This document shows, piece by piece, positions 33,933-42,678 of a stretch of DNA of 64,000 nt; within the stretch, counting starts at the first letter, position 1; each line of letters starts with the position of its first letter. The DNA is from Herbiconiux sp. A18JL235 (GTDB lineage Bacteria > Actinomycetota > Actinomycetes > Actinomycetales > Microbacteriaceae), in NCBI RefSeq assembly GCF_040939305.1, contig NZ_CP162511.1, forward strand, positions 3,038,001 to 3,102,000, in the 5' to 3' direction. Under the pieces are notes generated by a model, which was not told the origin of the DNA, did no database searches, and worked only from the letters and a program-made list of their open reading frames with translations. Position numbers and translations under genes: made by a program.

Positions 33933-35209
33933 GACAGTGCCTCCCAGGCCGAGATGAACAGGTCGTCGGCGCCGAAGTTCCCCGACTTGAGGGCGAGCGC
34001 CACCTCGGTTCCGGATGCGCGGCCCGCCCCGCCGCCCGCCTCACCGGTGCGCGTGAGCGACCAGCAGACACCGGGAGCGAGCTGCGGGCCGATGAGCAGC
34101 CGCGCGCAGCCGAGCGCCGTCGCGACGGCACCGGAGGTCTCGCCGCCCGCCACCACGATGCGGCGCACGCCGAGACGCTCGACCGCCTCGACCACCACGC
34201 GCGAGAGCACGGCCTCCACGGCCTCGGCAGCCGTGGGCCCCGCGGCGGCCTCACCGGCCCGGATGTCGTCGAGCGTCGCCACGGAGTACACGACCGGCAC
34301 GGCCTCCTCCGCGAGCCCGGCGAGCCACTCAGCCACCTCGCCCACGACGGCATCCGGTGCCGCGATCGCCCGGTCGACGTCGAGCTTGAAGCCCGCTGCG
34401 CCGGAGGCAAGCGCGTGGGCGATCTGCGCCCGCGTCTTCGCCGAGGCACTTCCGCACACCACGAGCCGCCGGCCCGCCGGCGCGTCGAAGCGCTGCGAGG
34501 CGGGGTCGTGCTCTCCGCGCATCCCGAACGCCAGCCCGGCGCTGCCGGAGAGCACGCGCCAGTCGCGGGTCGCCGCCTGCACGGTCTGGAGCTCGGCGTT
34601 GGTGGTGGCGTCGACGACGAGGTACGCGGCGGAGGAGGCGTCGAGGGCCGCACGCACCGCATCCGGGCCCTGCCGCACCACCTCGACCGGCACCTCGCCG
34701 ATCGTGCGCGTGGTCTGCGGCTGCAGGATGCTCGCCACCCGCGACTCGGTCATCGGCGTGAGCGGGTGGTGACGCATCGGGGAGTCGCTGAGCGGCTCGC
34801 CGTTCACGAACAACTCGCCGTGCACGACGGTGCGCCCGTTGTCGGGAAAGGAGGGGACGACGACGGTGCGGCGCTCCCCCACCTCGTCGAGCACGGCGTC
34901 GAGCACGGGCCCGATGTTGCCCGCGGGCGTGGAGTCGAAGGTGGAGCAGTACTTCACGAAGTACTGCTCCGGGTCGAGCGCGGCCAGGCCGCGGAGCGCG
35001 GCGAGCGACTGAGCGATGGCGTCGGCTGCGGGGATCGTGCGGGTCTTGAGCGCCACGACGACGGCGTCGAGCTCGGCGAGGTCGTCGGTCGCCGACCTCA
35101 AGGCGTCGGCACCCAGCAGCACCGCGACCCGGAATCCGCGCTCGCGCAGCGAGGTGGCGAGGTCGGTCGCTCCGGTGAAGTCGTCGGCGATGGCGCCCAG
35201 ACGCAGCAA
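33929..35209 (-). CDS. otnK: Four-carbon acid sugar kinase (DUF1537, OtnK-like)
   Basis: I prefer TTG 35209 because AGAGGAG lies 6 bases upstream and the protein then begins LRLGAIADDFTGATDLA, the characteristic start of DUF1537 kinases; this gives 426 residues. Later marks are YFVKYCSTFDSTPAGNIGPV, VVPSFPDNGRTVVHGELFVN and the C-terminal nucleotide-binding part with RRIVVAGGETSGAVATALG. The family phosphorylates 3-oxo-tetronates or related branched acid sugars such as oxo-isoapionate. Its stop overlaps the decarboxylase start, so the two act in sequence. A strong inverted repeat sits in its upstream leader at 35224-35259. Confidence 0.87.
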   Translation of the reverse strand: MLRLGAIADDFTGATDLATSLRERGFRVAVLLGADALRSATDDLAELDAVVVALKTRTIPAADAIAQSLAALRGLAALDPEQYFVKYCSTFDSTPAGNIGPVLDAVLDEVGERRTVVVPSFPDNGRTVVHGELFVNGEPLSDSPMRHHPLTPMTESRVASILQPQTTRTIGEVPVEVVRQGPDAVRAALDASSAAYLVVDATTNAELQTVQAATRDWRVLSGSAGLAFGMRGEHDPASQRFDAPAGRRLVVCGSASAKTRAQIAHALASGAAGFKLDVDRAIAAPDAVVGEVAEWLAGLAEEAVPVVYSVATLDDIRAGEAAAGPTAAEAVEAVLSRVVVEAVERLGVRRIVVAGGETSGAVATALGCARLLIGPQLAPGVCWSLTRTGEAGGGAGRASGTEVALALKSGNFGADDLFISAWEALS

Positions 35210-35223
35210 GGGGACTCCTCTTC

Positions 35224-35259
35224 GAGATGGCGGATGCACGGGTTCGGCTCCGCCATCTC
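35224..35259. promoter_or_regulatory. 11-bp inverted repeat in the leader of the acid-sugar kinase operon
   Basis: GAGATGGCGGA and TCCGCCATCTC form a perfect 11-base inverted repeat with a 14-base loop, starting 15 bases upstream of the TTG start. In RNA it would be a stable hairpin just before the ribosome binding site. In DNA it could be a regulator site. Immediately beyond is an AT-rich stretch (35275-35305) with repeated TTTG/CAAA elements, suitable for the divergent promoters and the DeoR operator. Confidence 0.55.
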
Positions 35260-35357
35260 ATCACATGTGAATCGATGTTGCAAAGTTTGAAAATTTGTTG
35301 CGATCGTGTGTATGGTGGGCCAATCGTCAGATCGACCGCGTGGAACGAGCCGCGCAG

Positions 35358-36686
35358 ATGGGACCAATGGTGACCTCCCCCGTGCACCCGCCGCAGCCAA
35401 GCACCCCTGTGCGCGTCGCCCTCACCGGAGCGCGCGGCGGGTTCGGCCGCACCTTCCTGGCGCAGGTGCGCGCGGTGCCGCGCCTCGTGGTGACCCAGCT
35501 GATCGACCCCGACACCGCGGGCGTTGCGACCATGCTCGACGAGCTCGGGTTCGGGGTCGACGCGCGAGAGCGAGCCGCCCTCGTCGCCTCCGCCGACGCC
35601 GTCGACTGGGCCGACATCGACGTGCTCGTCGAGGCCACCGGCCGCATCGACGCCGGCTACGACTACGCCTCCACCGCCATCGCGCACGGCGTGCACGTGG
35701 TGATGGTGAGCAAAGAGGTCGAGTCGCTCGCCGGCGTGAGCCTCTCCGCCGCCGCCACCGCGGTCGGCGTGCGCTACCTCCCGGGCGACGGTGACCAGCC
35801 CGCGAACCTGCTGCGCCTGCTCGACTGGGTGGAGCGCACCGGCCTCGAGGTCGTCGCCCTCGGCAAGTCGGGCGAGTACGACCTCGTGCTCGACCCCGCG
35901 GCAGGCACCGTCACCCAGCTCGACGAGACCGTCGACACCCCCGACCTCCCCGGCCTGCTCACGCTCGGCGACGACGTGACGGCGACGCTCGCGGCACGAG
36001 CATCCGCCGTCTCGGCACTCAAGCGCTCGGCCGCCGCCGACTCCTGCGAGATGGCCGTCGTCTCCCTCTACTCCGGCGCCCACGCCGACGTCGAGGCGCT
36101 CCACTACCCGGTCGCCCGCCCCGACGAGCTCGCCGACATCTATGCGGCTCGTGCCGACGGGGGGATCCGGATGCGCGACCGCGTCGTCGACGTCTTCTCC
36201 ATGCTCCGCCTCCCGGGCGAGGCCAGCTTCGCCGGCGGTGTGTTCGCCGTCGTGCGCACGAACGACCCCGTCACGTGGCAATTGCTGCGCGGCAAGGGGC
36301 ACATCGTCTCACGCTCGGGCGAGTACGCCTGCCTCTACTGGCCGTATCACGCGATGGGGGTCGAGACCGTTCTGACGGTGCTCGACGCGTTCGACGGCAC
36401 CGCGCCGGCGCGCACGCCCCGGCAGCACACCGTGCTCGCCGCGCGCGCCGCGGCACCGCTGTCCGCGGGCACGCGGTTCCGGGTCGAGGGGCATCACCAC
36501 GAGATCGCCGGGGTCGCTACGGCGATCGTCGACCGCGAGGTCGCGGCCGGGGTCGCTCCCTACTACCTGCTGAGCGGCGCGGCGCTCACGCGCGACGTCG
36601 CCGAGGGCGAGCTGATCGAGCTCGCCGACCTCGACGAGATGCCGGCCGGGGCGCTCGGCGCCTTCACCCAGGGGTTCGCGCTGTGA
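35358..36686 (+). CDS. COG4091-type homoserine dehydrogenase-like protein with SAF domain
   Basis: The start is ATG 35358 or ATG 35367; neither has a strong ribosome site. The product, about 442 residues, has an N-terminal NAD(P)-binding fold with VRVALTGARGGFGRTFLAQV, then VDWADIDVLVEATGRIDAG, GVHVVMVSKEVESLAG and YLPGDGDQPANLLRLLDWV. A C-terminal SAF-like domain (RFRVEGHHHEIAGVATAIV onward) follows. This is the predicted homoserine dehydrogenase/SAF family found in acid-sugar loci; its real substrate is probably a hydroxy acid, not homoserine. It is coupled to an amidohydrolase gene through a GTGA overlap and diverges from the OtnK operon. It probably supplies the oxidation step that yields the kinase substrate. 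Confidence 0.78.
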   Translation: MGPMVTSPVHPPQPSTPVRVALTGARGGFGRTFLAQVRAVPRLVVTQLIDPDTAGVATMLDELGFGVDARERAALVASADAVDWADIDVLVEATGRIDAGYDYASTAIAHGVHVVMVSKEVESLAGVSLSAAATAVGVRYLPGDGDQPANLLRLLDWVERTGLEVVALGKSGEYDLVLDPAAGTVTQLDETVDTPDLPGLLTLGDDVTATLAARASAVSALKRSAAADSCEMAVVSLYSGAHADVEALHYPVARPDELADIYAARADGGIRMRDRVVDVFSMLRLPGEASFAGGVFAVVRTNDPVTWQLLRGKGHIVSRSGEYACLYWPYHAMGVETVLTVLDAFDGTAPARTPRQHTVLAARAAAPLSAGTRFRVEGHHHEIAGVATAIVDREVAAGVAPYYLLSGAALTRDVAEGELIELADLDEMPAGALGAFTQGFAL

Positions 36687-37669
36687 ACGCCGAGACCCTC
36701 CAGCGCGAGCTTCTCCCCGAGGGCTACGACCTCCGCATCCTCGACGCCCACCACCACTTCTGGAACCTCGAGAGCGAGGGCAGCTGGCCCTGGATCCAGC
36801 ACGAGTACAACCCCGACTTCTTCCTCGGCGACTACAACGCCATGCGCCACACCTTCCTGCGCGAGCAGTACCTCGAGGCGACCCGCGGCTGGAACGTCGT
36901 CGGCACCGTGCACTGCGAGGCAGAACGCGCGCGTGACGAAGAGGTGGCCGAAGACGAGTTCCTCGGGTCGCTTCACGACGAAGACCCCTGCTTTCCGGCG
37001 GCCGTCGTCGCCCACGCCTCGTTCTTGAGCGACGACCTCGACGAGGTGCTCGCGGGGCATGCCGCGCATCCGCTGGTCAGGGGCATCCGGTCGAAGCCCG
37101 TCATCGCCTCCCACGCCGCGGGCGCGCGGGCGGGCGCGGTCGCGGGCCGACCCGGGTCGCTGCAGGACGAGCGCTGGGCCGCGGGGCTGCGGAAGCTGCC
37201 GGAGCACGGGTTCTCGTACGACCTGCGCGTGCCGTTCTACCACCTCGCCGAGGCAGCCGACGTGCTGGCAGGCATCCCGGGTCTTCGGGTCGTCGTCAAC
37301 CACTGCGGCCTGCCGCTCGACCGTAGCGACGAGGGCCTCGCCGTCTGGCGCGACGGGATGCGGCGGCTCGCCGCCCTGCCCGACGTCAGCGTGAAGGTGT
37401 CGGAGCTCGGCCTCTACCGCAACGTGTGGAACCGCGACTCGAACATCGCGGTCGTGCGCGAGACCCTCGAGACCTTCGGCTTCGACCGCGCGATGTTCGC
37501 CTCGAACCTGCCCGTCGCCACCCTGACGGCACCCACCTTCGACGATGTGATGGAGGTGATGCTCACCGGCGCTGCCGGAGCATCCGTCACCGAGCTCGAC
37601 CAGCTGTTCCACGCCACGGCCGCGCGGGTGTACCGCGTGAGCCTCCCGAACCCCACCACAGAAAGCTGA
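36683..37669 (+). CDS. Amidohydrolase family protein, probable lactonase
   Basis: GTG 36683 overlaps the preceding stop. The 328-residue protein has the opening DLRILDAHHHFWNLESEGS, with the paired metal-binding histidines of amidohydrolase-2 (TIM-barrel lactonase-like) enzymes. LRVVVNHCGLPLDRSDEG and VKVSELGLYRN come later, and an aspartate-containing C-terminal strand is present. Relatives open sugar-derived lactones, which suits the acid-sugar context: the lactone imported by the MFS carrier or made by the dehydrogenase would be hydrolysed to the acid. This is an inference from neighbours; decarboxylase or amidase activity is possible. Confidence 0.78.
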   Translation: MNAETLQRELLPEGYDLRILDAHHHFWNLESEGSWPWIQHEYNPDFFLGDYNAMRHTFLREQYLEATRGWNVVGTVHCEAERARDEEVAEDEFLGSLHDEDPCFPAAVVAHASFLSDDLDEVLAGHAAHPLVRGIRSKPVIASHAAGARAGAVAGRPGSLQDERWAAGLRKLPEHGFSYDLRVPFYHLAEAADVLAGIPGLRVVVNHCGLPLDRSDEGLAVWRDGMRRLAALPDVSVKVSELGLYRNVWNRDSNIAVVRETLETFGFDRAMFASNLPVATLTAPTFDDVMEVMLTGAAGASVTELDQLFHATAARVYRVSLPNPTTES

Positions 37670-37671
37670 CC

Positions 37672-39042
37672 ATGACCACTGTCAACGACGACAAGCTCTT
37701 CCGCAAGGTGATGCTGCGCGTCCTCCCCCTCGCCATGCTCGGGTTCTTCCTGTCGTACCTCGACAGGGTGAACATCGGCTACGCGCAGGAGACGATGAGC
37801 GCCGACCTCGGCTTCTCCTACGCCGTCTACGGCCTCGGTGCCGGCCTGTTCTTCGTGGGGTACTTCATCTTCGAGATCCCCTCGAACCTCATCCTCGCCC
37901 GCGTCGGCGCCCGCAAGTGGATCGCCCGCATCATGATCACCTGGGGCATCATCTCCGGGCTCATGTTCTTCGTGAACAGCGAGTGGCTGTTCTACCTGCT
38001 GCGGTTCCTGCTCGGTGTGGCCGAGGCGGGCTTCATCCCCGGCATCCTGTTCTACATGGCGTCGTGGTTCCCGCCGAGCCGCCGCGGCCGTGCCTGGGGC
38101 ATCTTCTACATCGCCCTCGCCTCCTCCGGCCTCATCGGCGGCCCCGTCTCGGGCGTCATCCTCGCCAACATGGACGGCATCGGCGGGCACGCCGGCTGGC
38201 AGTGGCTGTTCTTCATCGAGGCCATCCCCACCGTGCTGCTCGGCATCGTCATCCTGTTCGTGCTGCAGGAGGACTACCGCACCGTGAAGTGGCTGAAGCC
38301 CGTCGAGAAGGACCGCCTGGGCGCGCTGCTCGCCGCCGAGGCGCCGGCCGGCGGCCACACGCCGCTGCGTCAGGTGTTCAAGAGCAAGCTGATCTGGATG
38401 CTCACGGCCGTCTACTTCTCCTACAACTTCGCGCTCTACGGCATCAGCTTTTGGCTACCGAACCTCGTCGGCGAGCTCGGCTTCGCGGGCCCCATCGCCA
38501 TCGGCTTCATCTCGGCGATCCCGTCGCTGGCGGCGATCGTGTCGATGGTGACCTTCGGCTTCCTCTCCGACCGCGCGGGCGAGCGCAAGAAGTTCATCGC
38601 CGCCGCCTTCGTGCTCTCGGCGATCGGCTTCGCGCTGTGCATCGTCGCGGGAACGTCGAACCCCGTCCTCGGCGTCATCGGGCTGTCGCTCGCCAACGCG
38701 GGTGCCCTGTCGATCCCGGCGATCTTCTGGAGCTTCCAGACCTCGATGCTCGCGGGCACCGCACTCGCCGGCGGCATCGCGCTCATCAACTCGACCGGAA
38801 ACCTCGCGGGCTTCGCCGCCCCGTACCTCATCGGCGCGGTGAAGGACTCGCTCGGCTCGGCGACCGTGGCGCTCTACATCACCGGCGGCATCATGCTGCT
38901 CGGGGCGGTGCTGGTGCTCACCATCAAGCGCAGCGGGCGGGTGCCGCGCGAAGACGACGTGACGCCCGTGGCCGGCATCGGGTCGGATGCGGCTCCGGAT
39001 GCGGCGTCGGAGCTCAGACCACAGGCAGGTCGGGCCCGGTGA
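37672..39042 (+). CDS. MFS transporter, anion:cation symporter (ACS) family
   Basis: ATG 37672 begins 2 bases after the amidohydrolase stop. The 456-residue protein has twelve predicted helices and ACS marks: GFFLSYLDRVNIGYAQETM, then FFVGYFIFEIPSNLILARVG, RFLLGVAEAGFIPGILFYM and SWFPPSRRGRAWG. ACS members import hexuronates, tartrate and related acid sugars as anions with protons. Position after the dehydrogenase and hydrolase genes makes it the likely importer of the operon's acid-sugar substrate. The gene ends 29 bases inside the convergent Tat-exported protein gene. Confidence 0.9.
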   Translation: MTTVNDDKLFRKVMLRVLPLAMLGFFLSYLDRVNIGYAQETMSADLGFSYAVYGLGAGLFFVGYFIFEIPSNLILARVGARKWIARIMITWGIISGLMFFVNSEWLFYLLRFLLGVAEAGFIPGILFYMASWFPPSRRGRAWGIFYIALASSGLIGGPVSGVILANMDGIGGHAGWQWLFFIEAIPTVLLGIVILFVLQEDYRTVKWLKPVEKDRLGALLAAEAPAGGHTPLRQVFKSKLIWMLTAVYFSYNFALYGISFWLPNLVGELGFAGPIAIGFISAIPSLAAIVSMVTFGFLSDRAGERKKFIAAAFVLSAIGFALCIVAGTSNPVLGVIGLSLANAGALSIPAIFWSFQTSMLAGTALAGGIALINSTGNLAGFAAPYLIGAVKDSLGSATVALYITGGIMLLGAVLVLTIKRSGRVPREDDVTPVAGIGSDAAPDAASELRPQAGRAR

Positions 39043-39865
39043 GTCGCTGCAGCGAGCCGCCGCTGATGTACGACAGATAAGGACGCAGGGTGCCCGTGCC
39101 GGTCGGTTGGTCGGCACGGGCGATGGTGAACAGCTTCAACCGCGGGGTGTCGGTGTAGTAGTAGTTCACCGAGCCGAAGTTCGTCGACGAGAACTGCGTG
39201 GTCGACGAGACGTTCGTGAAGCTGCCCGACCCCGTGGGCTGGATGATGAACGACGCCGGCGACCCGAACTGCATCGGGCCCGGGTCGAAGGCGAGAGTCG
39301 CCTGTCCGCCCGGCGCGATCGAGGGGACGTTCCACGACCACTGCGCCTGCGACGGGTTGTTGAGCAGGATCGGCCAGTCCACCACGAGCGGCGCCGCGGG
39401 CGCCTGCGGCGACGGGGAGGTCGTGGCGAGCACCGTCGTCGAACCCGGCATCAGCTCCGCGGTCGAGAAGGTGACCACGGCCCCCGGCGTCGTCTCGCCC
39501 GGGGCGAGGGTTCCCGCCCAGATGAAGATGACGAGCGAGCCGGCGTTCTGACCCTGCTGCCACCCCTCCCCGACGATCGACACGTTCACCGTGAGCTCGG
39601 CCGGCTGAGTCACGTTCACGACGACGGTGTCGAGCGGGCCGGTCGTGGTGTTCGTCACCGAGAGCGTCGACGTGGTCATGCGCACACCCGTCGAGGGAAT
39701 GGATGCGGTGCTCGCCGACCAGGCAGGCGTCGCTTCGCCCGCGGTGCTCGCCGCAGCGGCGGGTGCCGCGGCAGCGGCCACCACGACGGGTGCCGCCCAC
39801 GCCGCGCCCAGGATCGTGCGGCGCTGCACGCCGAGTCGCACGTCGTGCCGGTCGAATTCACTCAT
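39014..39865 (-). CDS. Tat-exported surface/secreted protein of unknown function
   Basis: ATG 39865 starts a 283-residue protein with a clear twin-arginine signal peptide: RLGVQRRTILGAAWAAPVVV, then an AAAAAPAAAAS cleavage region. The mature part is Ser/Thr/Pro-rich and strand-rich, with LSVTNTTTGPLDTVVVNVTQ and a VTFSTAELMPGSTTVLAT segment, suggesting an immunoglobulin-like beta-sandwich. I cannot name the family. It contains no LAxTG signal or membrane anchor, so it may be released. The 3' end overlaps the convergent MFS gene by 29 bases, and its upstream region is divergent from the pseudokinase gene. Confidence 0.75.
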   Translation of the reverse strand: MSEFDRHDVRLGVQRRTILGAAWAAPVVVAAAAAPAAAASTAGEATPAWSASTASIPSTGVRMTTSTLSVTNTTTGPLDTVVVNVTQPAELTVNVSIVGEGWQQGQNAGSLVIFIWAGTLAPGETTPGAVVTFSTAELMPGSTTVLATTSPSPQAPAAPLVVDWPILLNNPSQAQWSWNVPSIAPGGQATLAFDPGPMQFGSPASFIIQPTGSGSFTNVSSTTQFSSTNFGSVNYYYTDTPRLKLFTIARADQPTGTGTLRPYLSYISGGSLQRLTGPDLPVV

Positions 39866-39977
39866 GGCCTGTCCCCGTCCCCCGCGGTCCCGTCAAGAGT
39901 ATGCGAGGGATGCGCGTGAGGGAATCGCAGGCGTCACCTCAGACAACGCTGATGTACGTCGGGTAGCTTCGCTGCTC

Positions 39978-41552
39978 GTGTCGGAGTCAGAAGAGCACGA
40001 GAGCGTCGGGCGTCACGAGAGCGCGGCCGCGCGACCGGTGTCGCGCGCCGCAGGCATCCGCGTGCGTGAAGCCGATCTCGGGGCGAGCACGCCGATCGGC
40101 GGCGGCCCGGCCACCGAGGTGCACCGCCTCGACAGCTTCACTGTGCCCGGGCACCGCGGCGGGCTCGCGTTCGTGCGGTTCCGCGACGTCGAGGCTCCGT
40201 TCTGGAACTCGGCGACCCTCGCCCGGCTCGTCGCCCTCCGCTGGGCGCTCGACGCGGGCGACCGGGCGACCCTCGACGGGGTGGCGGCGTGGCCGCTGGC
40301 CGTGGTGGAAGGCGACGACGGGGCGGCCGTGGGGTGCCTCGTGCCGTTGGCCGCGCATCCGTTCTACTTCGTGCCCGCCGAGGAGCGCGGGAGCAAGTCG
40401 CCGCAGCACGCGCGCTGGCTGGTGAGCGCGCCGAAGCGGGCGCGGCGAGCCGGTGCCGCACCCGTGTCGGAGCGCGACCTGCTCACCCGCATCACCGTGC
40501 TCGCGCGGGTGTGCGTGCTGGTCGAGCTGCTGCACCGCAACGACGTGGTGTTCGGCGACCTCAGCGAACGGTCGGTGCTTTACGGAGTCGGCGAGGTGGC
40601 AACGGCGTTCGTCGTCGGATGCGAGGGCGCCGCCTTCGCGGGCGACGAGACACTGCAGCGCAACAGCGCGGGCTGGGCGGCGCCCGAGGCCTACGGCGAG
40701 GCGGATGCCGCGCTCACGACCACCCCGTCGGTGCAGACCGTCGCGACCGACCGGTACAAGCTCGCGCTGCTCATCCTGCGCGTGCTCGCGCCGGCGGGCG
40801 AAGGGCTCGAGCGCAGTCGCGACCCGGAGCGCCTCCGCACCGTGCTCGACGCGACCGGAGTGCAGCTGATGACGGATGCGCTCGCCGACGACCCGGCGCA
40901 CCGCCCGACCGCCGCCGAGTGGTACGGCTACCTGAGGGGGGTGCTGCTCGAGAATCTCGCGGCACCCGTCATCCGGAGCGTCGAGGTGAGCCCCGCGCTC
41001 GTGGCGGAGGGCGACGAGGTGCGGCTCGAGATCTCGGTGTCGGGTGCCCAGCAGGTGACGATCGAACTGCCGGGTCGCGCGTTCATCACCCGCGAGGTGT
41101 CGCGGCGCGTGGTGTCGGAGCGGTTCACCGCGCGGCAGAGCGGGCGCATCAGCGTGCGGGCCCGCAACGCCCACGGCGAGGTCGAGGTGCTGTCCGATCC
41201 CGTGCGGGTGCTGCCCGTGCCGACGCCCGGGCGGCTACCCGTGGCGACGGTCGAGGTGCCCGGGTCGCTCGGCGTGCTTCCCGACCTGGCGCCGTTGCAG
41301 GCGGGGCTGGGCATCGCATCCGGAGCCGAGTCGGATGCGGGCGGCTCGCCCTACGAGCGCATGGCGGCCCTCCGAGCCCGCCTCGACGCCGACGCGATGC
41401 CCCTGAACGACGTGCTGCGCATCGGGCTCGAGGCCGAGCGCGCCTCCCGCGACCACGCTGCGCTCTTCCCCTCGTTCGAGAGGTTCCTCGGGGAGCTGCT
41501 GCCCCCGGGCGGGCCCTCTCTCCCCCCTGAGGCGCGGGGCCCGCGCACTTAG
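39978..41552 (+). CDS. Protein kinase-like (probable pseudokinase) protein
   Basis: GTG 39978 lies 8 bases after a TAGCTT -10-like element, so its mRNA is near leaderless. The 524-residue protein resembles the kinase-like proteins of stress/tellurite-type loci. A Gly-rich loop-like GGGPATEVHRLD (41-52) is followed by VELLHRNDVVFGDLSERSVL (182-201), where the catalytic HRD motif should be. The DFG position reads VVGCEG and the APE-like motif is AAPEAY (234-239). DPAHRPTAAEW keeps the structural kinase arginine. Lack of HRD/DFG points to an inactive kinase scaffold. A C-terminal beta-rich domain (about 330-430) resembles an Ig-like adhesin fold. It shares its upstream motif with the DUF4407 gene at 54140. 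Confidence 0.7.
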   Translation: MSESEEHESVGRHESAAARPVSRAAGIRVREADLGASTPIGGGPATEVHRLDSFTVPGHRGGLAFVRFRDVEAPFWNSATLARLVALRWALDAGDRATLDGVAAWPLAVVEGDDGAAVGCLVPLAAHPFYFVPAEERGSKSPQHARWLVSAPKRARRAGAAPVSERDLLTRITVLARVCVLVELLHRNDVVFGDLSERSVLYGVGEVATAFVVGCEGAAFAGDETLQRNSAGWAAPEAYGEADAALTTTPSVQTVATDRYKLALLILRVLAPAGEGLERSRDPERLRTVLDATGVQLMTDALADDPAHRPTAAEWYGYLRGVLLENLAAPVIRSVEVSPALVAEGDEVRLEISVSGAQQVTIELPGRAFITREVSRRVVSERFTARQSGRISVRARNAHGEVEVLSDPVRVLPVPTPGRLPVATVEVPGSLGVLPDLAPLQAGLGIASGAESDAGGSPYERMAALRARLDADAMPLNDVLRIGLEAERASRDHAALFPSFERFLGELLPPGGPSLPPEARGPRT

Positions 41553-41565
41553 GGGCTGCGCCCGC

Positions 41566-41625
41566 GCGTTGGTCGCGCAATCTGCTCGCATTTCGCGGAA
41601 TGGGAGCTTTTTGCGCGACCAACGC
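41566..41625. terminator. 15-bp stem terminator between convergent genes
   Basis: GCGTTGGTCGCGCAA and its exact reverse complement TTGCGCGACCAACGC are separated by 30 bases, in the gap between the pseudokinase gene and the convergent quinone-oxidoreductase gene. A T-run (CTTTTTG) stands just before the right arm, so the structure can serve as a terminator for the minus strand and probably for both. Confidence 0.7.
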
Positions 41626-41640
41626 CTCGCGCGAACCACC

Positions 41641-42588
41641 TCAGTCGACCGTGGGGAGCACGACGACCTTGCCGCGGAGCGTTCCCGCCGTGGCCTCGGC
41701 GTGCACGGCCGCGAGGCCCGAGAGGGTGACGCGGCGCGCGACCTCGACGCGCACGGCGCCGGAGTCGACGAGCGAGGCGATCTCGGCGAGCTGGGCTGCG
41801 TCGCTGCGCACGTAGACGACCACAGAACGGACGTTGCGTGCCTCGTCGTCGGGGGCGGGCATCCAGGCCGTCGTGCTCACGACCACCCCGCCGTCGCGCA
41901 CGCGGCCCACCAGGGCGGTGAACTCGTCGGCCTCGAAGGGCGCGAGGTTGAGCAGCACGTCGACCGGGGCGTCGAGCGCCTCGACCGACTCGAGCACCGA
42001 GGATGCGGTGTGGTCGATCACCTCGTCGGCCCCCGCCGCGCGCACCGAGGCCGCCGAGCGCGGGCTCGCCGTGGCGATGACGTGGGCGCCGGCGCGCTTC
42101 GCGAACTGCACGGCGAAGCCCCCGACGGTGCCGCCGGCGCCGGTGATGAGGATGCGCTGGCCAGCAGCGAGACCCGCCTCGTCGAACAGGGCCTGCCACG
42201 CGGTGAGTGCGACCGACGGGATCGCCGCCGCGTCTTCGAGTGCGATCGAGGTCGGCGCCGCCACCAGGGCCTCCGCCGGAGCGACGACGAACTCCGCGGC
42301 GGCACCGGGCGCCGTCATGGGCAGGAAGCCGATGACCGCGTCGCCGACGGTGAGCCCGTCGACGCCCTCGCCGAGAGCGTCGACGGTGCCGGAGACGTCG
42401 TAGCCCGGGGTGTGCGGCAGGGTAACGGGGATGGGCAGGAAGCCCGCCCGGATCCCGTTGTCGGCCGGGTTGAACGCCGACGCGGCGACGCGGAGGCGCA
42501 CCTCGCCCGCACCCGGAGCGGGAGTCTCGACGTCGTCGATCTGCAGAACCTCGGGGGCTCCGTGCTGGTGGAAACGTGCTGCCTTCAT
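41641..42588 (-). CDS. Zinc-type/quinone oxidoreductase (MDR family, NADPH-dependent)
   Basis: ATG 42588 is preceded by AAAGGA. The 315-residue product is an MDR-family reductase: MKAARFHQHGAPEVLQIDDV, the GHE-like substitute HTPGYDVSGTVDALGEGVDG, and a Rossmann motif ILITGAGGTVGGFAVQFAKR. It lacks the zinc-binding cysteine cluster, as in quinone oxidoreductases. It probably reduces quinones or enones with NADPH. It diverges from a MarR regulator, and two matching palindromes cover the region between them. This suggests induction by the electrophile it detoxifies. Confidence 0.88.
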   Translation of the reverse strand: MKAARFHQHGAPEVLQIDDVETPAPGAGEVRLRVAASAFNPADNGIRAGFLPIPVTLPHTPGYDVSGTVDALGEGVDGLTVGDAVIGFLPMTAPGAAAEFVVAPAEALVAAPTSIALEDAAAIPSVALTAWQALFDEAGLAAGQRILITGAGGTVGGFAVQFAKRAGAHVIATASPRSAASVRAAGADEVIDHTASSVLESVEALDAPVDVLLNLAPFEADEFTALVGRVRDGGVVVSTTAWMPAPDDEARNVRSVVVYVRSDAAQLAEIASLVDSGAVRVEVARRVTLSGLAAVHAEATAGTLRGKVVVLPTVD

Positions 42589-42609
42589 GATGGTGTCCTT
42601 TCGTGGATT

Positions 42610-42627
42610 TGCTTCGATCTCGAAGCA
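42610..42627. promoter_or_regulatory. MarR operator 1 (perfect palindrome)
   Basis: TGCTTCGATCTCGAAGCA is an 18-base perfect palindrome about a TC centre, in the gap between the oxidoreductase and MarR genes, on the oxidoreductase side. It lies just downstream of a TACAGT -10 hexamer of the minus-strand promoter, so binding should block that promoter. Confidence 0.75.
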
Positions 42628-42646
42628 TCTGTCTCGACTGTAGCAG

Positions 42647-42664
42647 TGCTTCAATATCGAAGCA
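42647..42664. promoter_or_regulatory. MarR operator 2 (near-perfect palindrome)
   Basis: TGCTTCAATATCGAAGCA repeats the pattern of operator 1 with one mismatched pair, 37 bases away. It includes the TTGCTT -35 hexamer (read on the minus strand) that pairs with TACAGT over a 17-base spacer, and abuts the TAGAAT -10 of the plus-strand MarR gene. Both promoters would be covered. Confidence 0.72.
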
Positions 42665-42678
42665 AGTAGAATGGGCAC

